NCBI GenBank assembly: GCA_030761205.1
Contig: JAULJL010000005.1
Location: 10,255,501-10,319,500 of the forward strand
Direction of reading: 5' to 3'
Length of the DNA: 64,000 nt
Origin: Fremontodendron californicum
Lineage: Eukaryota; Streptophyta; Magnoliopsida; Malvales; Malvaceae
Shown piece by piece: positions 37,166-45,947 of this stretch (positions within the stretch are counted from its first letter, which is position 1; the number at the start of each line of letters is the position of its first letter). The position numbers and the translations under genes are program-made. The notes beneath the pieces are model-generated. The model was not told where the DNA came from. It made no database searches and saw only the letters and a program-made list of their open reading frames with translations.

Positions 37166-37702
37166 CTATGAGTCGAGGATATGCTTCCCATCCAGTTTTC
37201 TTACAAGCTGGCAAACAGGGTCTTTTAACATCAGATTCCCAAGATGTTGCCATTCCCTTTGGAATTGCGGCCATAAATCAAGAATTTCTCTTTGTACGTC
37301 TCCACTAGGATGCGTCTCAAGAGAAAGTTGGATATTACCCAAATTCTCCTTACTCAGTCCATCCTTAATGAATTCAATTTTATCATCTCGATTAGAGGAC
37401 GGAATCCCAATAGAACGACATTTACCGTTACACGTCCATCGTGCACACTTGTGGCAATTTGAACTCATGCGCTTTGCTCGTCGCTTCTTTGCATAAGTGC
37501 TTCTACCTGTACCTGGTAAATGCAAAACAGGAAGATATTCATCTTCACGTACCTTGGCTTCAATTATCCAACGTATGTCTTCAGGAATCCCTTTGTTCAT
37601 AAGCATTCTTAATCTTTCTAATCGAACTTGGTAAAGCTTCAGTAAAATATTCCGAGGAAAAGGAGGAAATCGTTTCTGCAATCTTTTGAGAATATCATCC
37701 AT
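37166..37702 (-). CDS. Four-Cys basic protein, carlavirus NABP-like (A)
   Basis: A 178-aa protein. Residues 1-60 are mostly helical and rich in Leu/Arg. A Gly-rich G-x-G-R-S turn at 64-68 leads into the basic patch KKRRAKR at 72-78, a likely nuclear-localisation or RNA-binding element. A putative zinc ribbon follows with Cys83, Cys86, Cys91 and Cys95 (CHKCARWTCNGKC). The next stretch is a GI...N...FI.DG-like segment (99-115) and an acidic/Trp-containing tail. The order (turn, Arg/Lys patch, Cys pair, second Cys pair, GI, FI-x-DG) resembles the small nucleic-acid-binding proteins of carlaviruses (Pfam Carla_C4), though the Cys spacing is shorter. It differs from the B copy at about five residues. 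The start codon follows a pyrimidine tract plus CAG. It replaces the env-like ORF position of Athila relatives. Confidence 0.75.
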   Translation of the reverse strand: MDDILKRLQKRFPPFPRNILLKLYQVRLERLRMLMNKGIPEDIRWIIEAKVREDEYLPVLHLPGTGRSTYAKKRRAKRMSSNCHKCARWTCNGKCRSIGIPSSNRDDKIEFIKDGLSKENLGNIQLSLETHPSGDVQREILDLWPQFQREWQHLGNLMLKDPVCQLVRKLDGKHILDS

Positions 37703-37847
37703 CCTGAAAAAAAATGAAATAAAATAAAATGAAAGAGAAATTTATATACAATATCAGTTTTGTGGGTAGCTGATGGAACCGACTTAAATAATCACGGAGT
37801 ACCGTTATCCGCCATTTAACCGGGGTAAAAAAAAATTATATTTACAT
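37703..37847 (-). promoter_or_regulatory. Cassette upstream region of A: TATA-like and splice acceptor
   Basis: Between the pol stop and the four-Cys gene, the minus strand carries TATATAAA at about 37742-37750. A T-rich tract ending TTTTTTTTCAG then stands one base before the ATG. The same elements are kept in B. This could be a splice acceptor for a subgenomic mRNA, a small internal promoter, or both. Here the shared cassette begins almost at the pol stop codon. Confidence 0.5.
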
Positions 37848-40800
37848 CTAGTTATTTTCAAAACAAGGATCAGAAAGAAAAACAACCTCTTCTTGAGTAA
37901 CATGATTTTCCAAAAAGAGTTTGAGTCTTTGTCCATTTACCTTGAATACGTTACCATTTTGAGGATTCTCAATGTCAACTGCTCCATAATGATACACATG
38001 CTTAACCACAAATGGGCCAGTCCATCTTGATCTCAACTTACCAGGAAATATGTGAAGTCTAGAATTATAAAGTAGAACTTTTTGCCCAACATTAAATGTT
38101 TTTCTTGAAATTAACTTGTCATGAAAGGCTTTAGTTCTTTCTTTATGAATTTTAGAATTCTCATATGCATCATTTCTGAGTTCCTCAAGTTCATTTATTT
38201 GTAATTTTCGTAAATTAGAAGCGTCATCAAGGTTTGAGTTGAACATTTTAATGGCCCAATATGCTTTATGCTCAAGTTCCACAGGTAAATGACAAGGTTT
38301 TCCATAAACTAGCCTATAAGGAGACATGCCCAATGCTGTTTTAAAAGCTGTTCGATAGGCCCATAATGCATCGTTAAGTCTAAGAGACCAATCTTTGCGA
38401 TTTGGATTAACTGTCTTTTTCAAAATTTGTTTAATCTCCCTATTTGCTAATTCTACCTGTCCATTTGTCTGCGGGTGATAAGGGGTTGCAACTTTGTGTG
38501 TAATGGCATATTTCTTCATTAATGTTTCAAAAACCTTGTTGCAAAAATGTGTTCCCCCATCGCTTATGATAGATCGAGGAATTCCAAATCGACTCAAAAT
38601 ATTTTCTTTTAAAAATTTAATCACTGTTTTGTGATCATTATTTCGACATGGAATTGCCTCTATCCACTTTGAAACATAATCTATTGCAACTAAAATGTAT
38701 AAGAAACCAAAAGATGGTGGAAATGGTCCCATGAAATCAATACCCCAACAGTCAAAAATTTCAATTACAAGAATTGGGTTCAAAGGCATCATGTTTCTTT
38801 TCGAAATGGAACCTAATTTTTGACAACTTTCACATGACTTGCAAAAATTATGTGCATCTTTGAACAAAGTTGGCCAGTAAAATCCACACTGTAAATTTTT
38901 TGCAGCAGTTTTCTTTGATGAAAAATGACCACCACATGCCTCGGAATGACAAAACTTAATTACACTACTTACCTCATTGTCGGGAATGCATCTTCGAAAA
39001 ATCTGATCAGGACAATATTTGAACAAGTAAGGGTCATCCCAATAGAACTTCTTTACCTCATTCAGAAACTTCCTTTTATCTTGTGTGCTCCATTGAGAAG
39101 GAATTTTTCCTGTAGCAAGAAAATTAGCAATGTCAGCAAACCAAGGTGTCGTGGAGACAATTAGAAGTTGTTCATCAGGAAAAGTATCATTTATTGGTGA
39201 GGTTCCAAAAGATTCATCACAAACAAGTCTTGATAAATGATCAGCCACCACATTTTCTACTCCTTTTTTATCTCGAATGGTGATGTCAAATTCTTGCAGC
39301 AAAAGGATCCACCTCAGCAACCTAGGTTTTGCATCCTTCTTAGAGAGAAGATATTTTAAAGCTGCATGATCACTAAAGACAACAATTGATGATCCAACAA
39401 GGTAAGACCTGAATTTATCCAATGCAAAAACAACTGCAAGTAATTCCTTTTCTGTAGTGGAATAATTCATTTGGGCTCTATTTAAAGTTTTACTTGCATA
39501 GTAAATTACATGTGGTTTATTATCTTTCCTTTGTCCTAACACAGCACCAACAGCATAGTCACTAGCATCACACATTATTTCAAATGGTAAGGACCAATCA
39601 GGAGATCTCATAATAGGAGCAGTAGTGAGCATATTTTTGAGTTTTTCAAAAGCATCTTCACAATCTTTAGTCCATTCAAATGCAGTGTCTTTCATTAAAA
39701 GATTACATAGAGGTTTAGATATTGTGCTAAAATCTTTTATGAATCTTCTATAAAAACCTGCATGTCCCAAGAATGACCTAATGTCCTTTACTGTCTTTGG
39801 TGTGGGTAGATTAGCAATCAATTCAAGTTTTGACTTGTCTACCTCAATCCCTTTTGCAGAAACAATGTGACCTAGTACAATACCTTTAGTGACCATGAAA
39901 TGACATTTTTCCCAATTAAGAACAAGATTTTTTTCTTCACACCTAATCAATACATTTTTCAAATTGGCTAAGCAATCATCAAATGAATCACCAGAAACAG
40001 AAAAATCATCCATGAAAATCTCAAGATTACGTTCAATCATGTCACTAAAAATGCTAAGCATGCATCTTTGAAATGTGGCAGGGGCGTTACATAATCCAAA
40101 TGGCATTCTACGATATGCAAAAGTACCAAAAGGACATGTAAAAGTGGTTTTCTCTTGGTCCTCAAGTGCAATGGCAATTTGATTATACCCAGAATATCCA
40201 TCTAGAAAACAATAAAACTCATGCCCTGCAACTCTTTCTAAGATTTGATCCATGAAAGGCAAAGGGAAATGATCTTTCCTCGTCACTGAGTTAAGTTTCC
40301 TATAGTCAATGCACATGCGCCAACCAGTAACAGTCCTAGCTGGAATTAATTCATTGTTTTCATTTTTAACTACAGTAACTCCAGATTTCTTAGGTACGAC
40401 TTGAGTAGGACTTACCCATTTGCTATCAGAGATAGGATAAATGATTCCATTATCTAGAAGTTTAATGACTTCATTTCTCACTACTTCTTTCATATTAGGA
40501 TTAAGCCTTCGTTGCATTTGTCTAGAGGGTTTAGCATTTTCCTCTAAATAAATATTATGTGTGCAGATTAATGGGCTTATTCCCTTTATGTCAGCTAAGG
40601 TCCATCCTAATGCATTTTTGTGCATCTTCAAAAGTTGTAACAACTTACCTTCTTGTAGTTCATCAAGATGTGAAGAAATTATGACTGGAAAAGTTTCACT
40701 CTCATCCAAAAAGGAATATTTTAGCTCGGATGGCAATGGTTTTAACTCCAGCTTGGGTGGTTCAATAGTTGATGGTACAGTGACATTTGTAAGTGATGGT

Positions 40801-41213
40801 AGTTCCTCAAACTTTTGTTTCCAACAATGCTTATCCTGAAAAGATTTTAACAAAGAATCAGTGTGTGAAATTTCTGAAGCATTATCAAACTCATATTCAA
40901 TTAAATAAGCTTCTAAAGGATCATGGAATGTGGTAGTGGTGAGATGTTCATGAACAAGTTCTTCAATGAAATCCACTTCATGTACTTCTGAATTATCACC
41001 AGGTTGCTTGCAAATGTTGAACACATTTAATTCTAAAGTCATATTTCCAAAAGAAATGTTCAACATACCATTCCTGCAATTTATCAGAGCATTAGAAGTT
41101 GCAAGAAATGGACGGCCTAATATAACAGGAATTTGAACATTTGGATTTGAAACAGGATGTGTGTCCAAAACAATAAAATCAACAGGGAAGTAAAAATTAT
41201 CAATTTGAACCAA
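37848..41213 (-). CDS. pol: Pol polyprotein of A (rest of PR, RT, RNase H, IN)
   Basis: A 1121-codon open frame. It begins within the protease region (LGRPFLATSNALI at about 30-45) because of the upstream frameshift. The RT spans about residues 230-440, with SPTQVVPKKSGVTVV, the RMPFGLCNAPATFQRC motif and catalytic FMDD at about 399-402. RNase H starts near CDASDYA (about 547), with SDHAALKYL further on. Integrase has the HSEACGGHF and CKSCESCQ zinc site, then catalytic Asp near 823 (WGIDFMGPF), Asp near 884 (ISDGGTHF) and the Glu in the NGQVELANRE stretch. RT identity to B is only about three quarters by eye, in contrast to the near-identical downstream cassette. The first Met is probably not a natural start. 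Confidence 0.9.
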   Translation of the reverse strand: MVQIDNFYFPVDFIVLDTHPVSNPNVQIPVILGRPFLATSNALINCRNGMLNISFGNMTLELNVFNICKQPGDNSEVHEVDFIEELVHEHLTTTTFHDPLEAYLIEYEFDNASEISHTDSLLKSFQDKHCWKQKFEELPSLTNVTVPSTIEPPKLELKPLPSELKYSFLDESETFPVIISSHLDELQEGKLLQLLKMHKNALGWTLADIKGISPLICTHNIYLEENAKPSRQMQRRLNPNMKEVVRNEVIKLLDNGIIYPISDSKWVSPTQVVPKKSGVTVVKNENNELIPARTVTGWRMCIDYRKLNSVTRKDHFPLPFMDQILERVAGHEFYCFLDGYSGYNQIAIALEDQEKTTFTCPFGTFAYRRMPFGLCNAPATFQRCMLSIFSDMIERNLEIFMDDFSVSGDSFDDCLANLKNVLIRCEEKNLVLNWEKCHFMVTKGIVLGHIVSAKGIEVDKSKLELIANLPTPKTVKDIRSFLGHAGFYRRFIKDFSTISKPLCNLLMKDTAFEWTKDCEDAFEKLKNMLTTAPIMRSPDWSLPFEIMCDASDYAVGAVLGQRKDNKPHVIYYASKTLNRAQMNYSTTEKELLAVVFALDKFRSYLVGSSIVVFSDHAALKYLLSKKDAKPRLLRWILLLQEFDITIRDKKGVENVVADHLSRLVCDESFGTSPINDTFPDEQLLIVSTTPWFADIANFLATGKIPSQWSTQDKRKFLNEVKKFYWDDPYLFKYCPDQIFRRCIPDNEVSSVIKFCHSEACGGHFSSKKTAAKNLQCGFYWPTLFKDAHNFCKSCESCQKLGSISKRNMMPLNPILVIEIFDCWGIDFMGPFPPSFGFLYILVAIDYVSKWIEAIPCRNNDHKTVIKFLKENILSRFGIPRSIISDGGTHFCNKVFETLMKKYAITHKVATPYHPQTNGQVELANREIKQILKKTVNPNRKDWSLRLNDALWAYRTAFKTALGMSPYRLVYGKPCHLPVELEHKAYWAIKMFNSNLDDASNLRKLQINELEELRNDAYENSKIHKERTKAFHDKLISRKTFNVGQKVLLYNSRLHIFPGKLRSRWTGPFVVKHVYHYGAVDIENPQNGNVFKVNGQRLKLFLENHVTQEEVVFLSDPCFENN

Positions 41214-41224
41214 AACATCTTCAA

Positions 41225-43114
41225 CTATCCCTCGAGGAATTTTACAGAACGATCAGCTAGTTGAAGTGTAACAGGTGTTTCCTTGAGTTCACCTAAACCT
41301 AACTGTTGATAAACAGAAAAAGGCAAAAGATTAACACTAGCACCAAGATCAAGCAATGCACGTTCTATTCTAGTGTTTCCAATGATGCATGAGATTGTTG
41401 GACATCCAGGATCTTTGAATTTTGGTGGAGTAAGGTGCTGAATGATTGAGCTCACACTTTCCGTCAAAAATGCTTTCTTTTGTACATTATGTTTCCTTTT
41501 AACTGTGCACATGTCCTTCAAAAATTTAGCATAAGATGGAACTTGTTTGATTGCATCCAATAAAGGAATGTTAATCTTAACTTGTTTGAAAAGTTCATAA
41601 ATTTCTGCATTTTGATTCAAATTCTTTATTGTTTGCAACCTTTGAGGAAAAGGAGCAGGATGCATACCTTTTTCTTTGTCCAAATTTTCAAGAAGTTCAG
41701 ACTTACCATCATCCTTACCATTACTTTTCGGAGGGGAAAGAGGATCTTGGTCTTTTGATGGAATCTTTTTGTCAATTGCCTTTCCACTTCGAAGAGTTGT
41801 GATAGAACTGGCATTTTCCTGTTGAGTTTCATTGGAGCAAGAAACAAGACATTGAGTAGAAGGGTTAGGCTGAGGTTGAGCAGGAAACTTACCTTTTTCT
41901 TGAGTGCGTAATGAAGCTGTCAATGTGGACAAGGTGTTTTTGATCTCATTGATGTCCTGTGAAGTCCGGCTATTCACATTTGCTTGTGTTTGCATGAATG
42001 CTTGCAATGTCTCTTCCAAGGTTTGTACACGTGAAGGTTGATAGGAAAAAGTGTTGCTCGGCTTTTGAGATTGTGGTACCTGAACATGATTATTATTCCG
42101 CCAACTGAAGTTGGGATGATTTCTCCATTCAGGGTTATACGTTTCAGAGTAAGGAGAAGGAAAAGGCTTTTTAAATGTGTTTATGGAATTTACTTGATCA
42201 TGCAACGCTTCTTTAAGAATGGGAATGTTTGGACATTCAGAAGTGGGGTGTCCCATGATTTCACAAATTCCACAACTTTCTTCATTTTTAACCGTTTTGA
42301 CTTCTTTTACTTCTCTAAGTTCCATGGCTTCAATCTTTCTAGCCAAATTAGCTACTTTAGCTTTTATCTCATCTTCTTGACTAAAATGATATTTTCCTCT
42401 GTTAGAAACAACATTAGATCTATTGGAACTTTCAGAGGAATTATCTGTGTGCCAGGCTTGAGAGTTATCTGCCAAATGGTCTAAGTAGTCAAAGGCTTCT
42501 TCAGGTTCTTTTTCTAGAAACTCACCGTTACACATTGTTTCAACAAATTGTTTAGTTTCGGGAGTTAAACTTTCATAAAAGAAACTAATAAGACGCCATT
42601 TTTCAAAACCATGATGTGGACAAGAACTTAACAAATCTTTAAAACGATCCCAGCACTGAAAAAATGCTTCATTTTGATTTTGATTGAAATTTTGAATCTG
42701 TCTTTTCAAAGCAGTAGTTTTATGTGCTGGGAAAAATTTCTTTAGAAACTCAGTTTGTAATTCTTGCCATGTGCCAATTGACCTTGGTTTTAAATTATGA
42801 AGCCAAATTTTTGCTTTATCTTTTAAAGAAAAAGGAAATAATTTTAGCTTGACAATTTCATTTGTACATTGTTGGTCATTAAAGGTGACACATACATCTT
42901 CGAAGTCTTTTAGAAACGAGTAAGCACTTTCCGATTCTAACCCATGGAAATTTGGAAGCAAAGCTATCATACCTGGTTTAAAACGAAAGTTGTTTGCATT
43001 GAGAGGAAAAATAAAACAAGAGGGTGATGAGCTTCGAGTTGGTTGCAAGTAGTCACGCATGGTGCGTACTTGTCTGTTCTCATCTTCAGCATGAACACTT
43101 TCATTGTCAGCCAT
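41225..43114 (-). CDS. gag: Gag and N-terminal protease of A
   Basis: The likely start is the ATG at 43114 (MADNESVHAED). The frame stays open 31 codons further upstream, but that reading crosses a TTTTTCAG/GTAA sequence and lacks similarity to B. Capsid motifs include FHGLESE, KLKLFPFSLKDKAKIWL, EFLKKFFPAHKT and CPHHGFEKW. The zinc knuckle CGICEIMGHPTSECP is CCHC (Cys-x2-Cys-x4-His-x4-Cys). The frame ends in the protease, just past the active site LLDLGASVNLLP (DLGAS in place of DTG/DSG, as in Athila relatives). The stop arises because an A-run at 41240-41243 is one base shorter than the frame needs; pol continues in the next frame after 12 bases. The break is probably a recent mutation. Confidence 0.88.
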   Translation of the reverse strand: MADNESVHAEDENRQVRTMRDYLQPTRSSSPSCFIFPLNANNFRFKPGMIALLPNFHGLESESAYSFLKDFEDVCVTFNDQQCTNEIVKLKLFPFSLKDKAKIWLHNLKPRSIGTWQELQTEFLKKFFPAHKTTALKRQIQNFNQNQNEAFFQCWDRFKDLLSSCPHHGFEKWRLISFFYESLTPETKQFVETMCNGEFLEKEPEEAFDYLDHLADNSQAWHTDNSSESSNRSNVVSNRGKYHFSQEDEIKAKVANLARKIEAMELREVKEVKTVKNEESCGICEIMGHPTSECPNIPILKEALHDQVNSINTFKKPFPSPYSETYNPEWRNHPNFSWRNNNHVQVPQSQKPSNTFSYQPSRVQTLEETLQAFMQTQANVNSRTSQDINEIKNTLSTLTASLRTQEKGKFPAQPQPNPSTQCLVSCSNETQQENASSITTLRSGKAIDKKIPSKDQDPLSPPKSNGKDDGKSELLENLDKEKGMHPAPFPQRLQTIKNLNQNAEIYELFKQVKINIPLLDAIKQVPSYAKFLKDMCTVKRKHNVQKKAFLTESVSSIIQHLTPPKFKDPGCPTISCIIGNTRIERALLDLGASVNLLPFSVYQQLGLGELKETPVTLQLADRSVKFLEG

Positions 43115-43204
43115 GGTAGGAGTTGTATTAGAAAGATTACCTGAAAAAGTTTCACAATAAAATCTAACTAAACGACGAGATCTAAAATCACGTCGCCAAA
43201 CAAG

Positions 43205-43398
43205 CATAAAACAAAATTAATAAATAGATTAGGCGGTATAACCAGCCAATAAAAATAAAAAAAAAAAGTTAATATACAATATAAATATAAATATATAGAA
43301 AATTAGGCGGTATAACCAGCCAATAAAAATAAATATAGGCGGTATAACCAGCCAATAAAAATAAATATACTTATAAACTTATATACTTAGTATTGCTT
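43205..43398 (-). repeat. Element A leader with three hairpin-forming repeats
   Basis: Three copies of ATTGGCTGGTTATACCGCC (minus strand) lie at 43232-43250, 43306-43324 and 43338-43356, each in an AATAAA-rich setting. The motif can fold as GGC-GGT / ACC-GCC. The same 19-mer stands once in the U5 of the B LTR (49941-49959). Confidence 0.85.
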
Positions 43399-43415
43399 CC
43401 CCGGCAACGGCGCCA
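43399..43415 (-). promoter_or_regulatory. Element A primer-binding site (tRNA-Asp type)
   Basis: The minus strand reads TGGCGCCGTTGCCGGGG, six bases inside the 5' LTR end. This is the tRNA-Asp-complementary PBS known from Athila, Calypso and Cyclops-type elements. Confidence 0.88.
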
Positions 43416-43421
43416 AAAACT

Positions 43422-44912
43422 TGATGGTAACTCAATTAAGAGTTGTAAACCCAAGTGCAGGTTATGTTCAAGTAATAAATTCTCGGGTGTCCGAGGTCGA
43501 ACCACAGGGAAGCGTATTAATAAGTATAAGTTTATAAATATATAAGACAAAGAAAGTAAACAAGATATTAGGGAATCAACAACAAAATAAGATAAACAAG
43601 ATATTAGAGAACAAAATAAACAAAATAACATAAAAACAATTAAACAAGATATAAAAAAACAATAAGAAAGGATGTTGAGGTTAGAGACTCCACTCTTGGT
43701 GTTATGCTAAGATTAATCTTGTTTTATTACACAATTGAAATCCACACATAAGGGAGGTTCCAATCGGAAGGTTTAGCAATTCAGTCCAACGTCCATAGCA
43801 TATGATATTATGTTCATTTGGTGTCCTCAAAACTCATAAAAAGAGTCCAAGCATTCCTTATGCCAAGGTATATGTCTACAACAAATCAAGGTTATGAAAC
43901 CAAGCATTTACTGTGCCATTTTCATTGTCAATAATGAATCAAGATCTCTACTTTGCAAGTATGATTTTAAACCAAAAGAAAATATTATCTATACTAGTGT
44001 TTATAAATGATGATTCATTTTAGCTCATGTTTAAGAGACTAACCTTAGCATTTACCAAGAGCTTCACCTCATCACCTCAACAATATGATTAGCAACTCAT
44101 ATTAGATATGAATAAAATGAAAAGAAATGTAAGAAGCATAAGTAAATAAAAAAAGAAAACTAGAGAAAGGAAAGAAGAAGAAAACTTAGAGAATTTTACT
44201 ACAAAGGCTAATATCCTACCAATGTATAATGTATCCCAATACTCATCCAAGGCCCTCTATTTATACACATTTTGGAGGGCTAAATGACAAGAGACAAGCT
44301 TTACAAATTTCAAAGGTAGGTATAATAGGTGGGTGCATTTTTCTAACAATTTTCGTCATATTGTATGACAATTCTGATCAGCCAGCTTGATGGTCGATTT
44401 TGTCAATGTTGGAGGCTCGATCTGATAAAATGGTCTTCTAGAAAAATATACCCCTATCAGTTACGGATCCATATCCGTTGGAATCAGATCATTTGCGCAC
44501 GTGGATCGGAAGATATGGTCAAAATACCAAAACGGTGCAGAACAGACGTCATTGCACTTCAGCCAACTTGATGGTCGATTTCGCTAGGGAAAACGACTCC
44601 GTTTCAAGAAGTGTAAAACATGAAAAAGATAGATATGCCTCTTAGCTTTGCAGGGATACAAAGTTCAGCCTTATTGCTTCAGTGAAACTCGAGATATAGC
44701 TGATATGGCAAAAGGTGTCGGAACTGGAACTGAACTGGATTTGCCCTTAATTCTAGTAATCTGAAATCACTCAAAGAAACTTGTGAAAAACACCAAATTA
44801 CATAAAAATATAAAAGATCATAAACACAATTAGACTAAACAATAATAACTCGTATTTGACACAAAACAATAATAAAACATAACTAAAAACTATATAATTA
44901 TACGAGTTATCA
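43422..44912 (-). repeat. Element A 5' LTR
   Basis: A 1491-bp copy of 32831-34321, offset by exactly 10,591 bp with no indels. The TATA box is at 44257-44265 (minus). A short frame inside both LTRs is identical in the two copies simply because the LTRs are. Confidence 0.92.
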
Positions 44913-45408
44913 TGATGCATCAATCATATAGGCTCAAAACTCACAAGGATGATTATACAAGTCATATTTAAATCTAAACATGCTTCTTTCTCAATCAACA
45001 TATCATAGTAACATTGGCTTAGTGAAAAATAGTAATGTCAAGCTTAATTCTCATGAACATCTTATCACTAATGATCAGTTTTAGACCCAATGCAATTCAT
45101 ATCTCATCATAGTATTGAAAGTAACTAAAACACACTAAAAACAAAACTAAAGGAAATCCTAAATTCTTCCCCCCACACTTAATTCTTACATTGTCCTCAA
45201 TGTAATTCTATTATCCCCCAAATAGAATAATCATGTGTAAAAAGAAAAGAATTACTAATCAAAACAATCTAAAGAAAAACAATAAAAGATAGAATAATGG
45301 AGAGTAAAGAATAGCAAATCTGATTATAATATATGCGAATCCATCCTTTTGGGTTGCTCCCAAGAAGCGCTTGGTTTATTGTCCTCAGCCTGACTTAGAC
45401 CCATGCCA
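44913..45408 (-). other. Element C 3' untranslated region, proximal part (empty site)
   Basis: Non-coding. The minus-strand order is the CATGGGTCTAAGTCAGGCTG block after the truncated coding region, the ACCAAGCGCTTCTTGGGA block, TAATTCTTTTCTTTTTACACATG (45234-45254), then the ATTGAGGACAATGTAAG block. This is the cassette-free version of the B region 55,612-58,000. Confidence 0.85.
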
Positions 45409-45947
45409 TCATCCACACTGTATTCTTAAATACTTCAAATGATACGATGGTGGTTCTAAATCCAATGTTGGTGCCTGCAAAAGAAAAGGTAGACGTTTCT
45501 TATCATATAAAGGAAGATTAATAGCTGAAACATCAAACCTTTTATTACAAGGTGGAAACACTTGCAAAGTTGCTAATGCTTCCTCCACATGTTCACTTAA
45601 AACGGGTTCATCTTTAAAGGTCTCCACACCAAGGTGTTTGTTAATGTCTATGTCTTCGCTACTTAACTCAAAAGTTGGCTGCACTAAAGAGTCAAATGTA
45701 TCAATTGCATAAACAAAATGTACATCACTAGGGTATTTCATGGCTTCAAAGATATTAAAACAGATTACATCACCATCAAATTCCATAGTGAGTGTGCCAT
45801 CATTAACATTAATTATCGTCTTGGCTGTTTTTAAGAATGGTCTTCCTAATAAAATAGGTGTTGGGTTAGAAGACATCTTATCTTCCATGTCAAGCACATA
45901 AAAGTCAGCTAGAAAGACCAATTCATTAACTTGCACAAGAACATTTT
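45409..45947 (-). pseudogene. Element C protease remnant fused to 3' region (pol deleted)
   Basis: The minus-strand frame reads QVNELVFLADFYVLDMEDK, LGRPFLKTAKTIINV and LQAPTLDLEPPSYHLKYL, closely matching B residues about 655-822. It then leaves the polyprotein abruptly at LKYL and runs into the post-pol untranslated sequence. Everything equivalent to B 52.74-55.6 kb (RT, RNase H, integrase) is missing. The deletion is internal and leaves the rest of C in place. Confidence 0.85.

Larger units (their letters stand above)
32831..44912 (-). mobile_element. Element A: young Athila-like element with LOG cassette
   Basis: A 12.1-kb LTR retrotransposon. LTRs at 32831-34321 and 43422-44912 have equal length (1491 bp), with no difference seen where I compared them. 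The target duplication is TAATG/TGATG (one mismatch); the homologous stretch at 35584-35597 shows the undisturbed form TATAATGCATCAAT. The minus-strand order is LTR, tRNA-Asp PBS, leader with hairpin repeats, gag, protease, RT, RNase H, integrase, four-Cys protein gene, LOG gene, 3' region, PPT, LTR. A one-base frameshift in the protease is the only obvious coding defect. Confidence 0.93.

Noticed and set aside
36154..37702. The LOG and four-Cys genes as ordinary host genes trapped between elements
   Set aside because: They lie inside complete LTR-bounded elements with TSDs, in the same order in A and B, and lack introns.
38925..39164. Antisense frames inside gag-pol (for example 38925-39164, 40561-40839, 42038-42484, 52497-52898)
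   Set aside because: Shadows of the real coding frames on the other strand.
41213..41250. Programmed frameshift between gag-PR and pol in A
   Set aside because: B has one continuous frame through the same point and the break falls inside the protease, so mutation or sequencing error is likelier.
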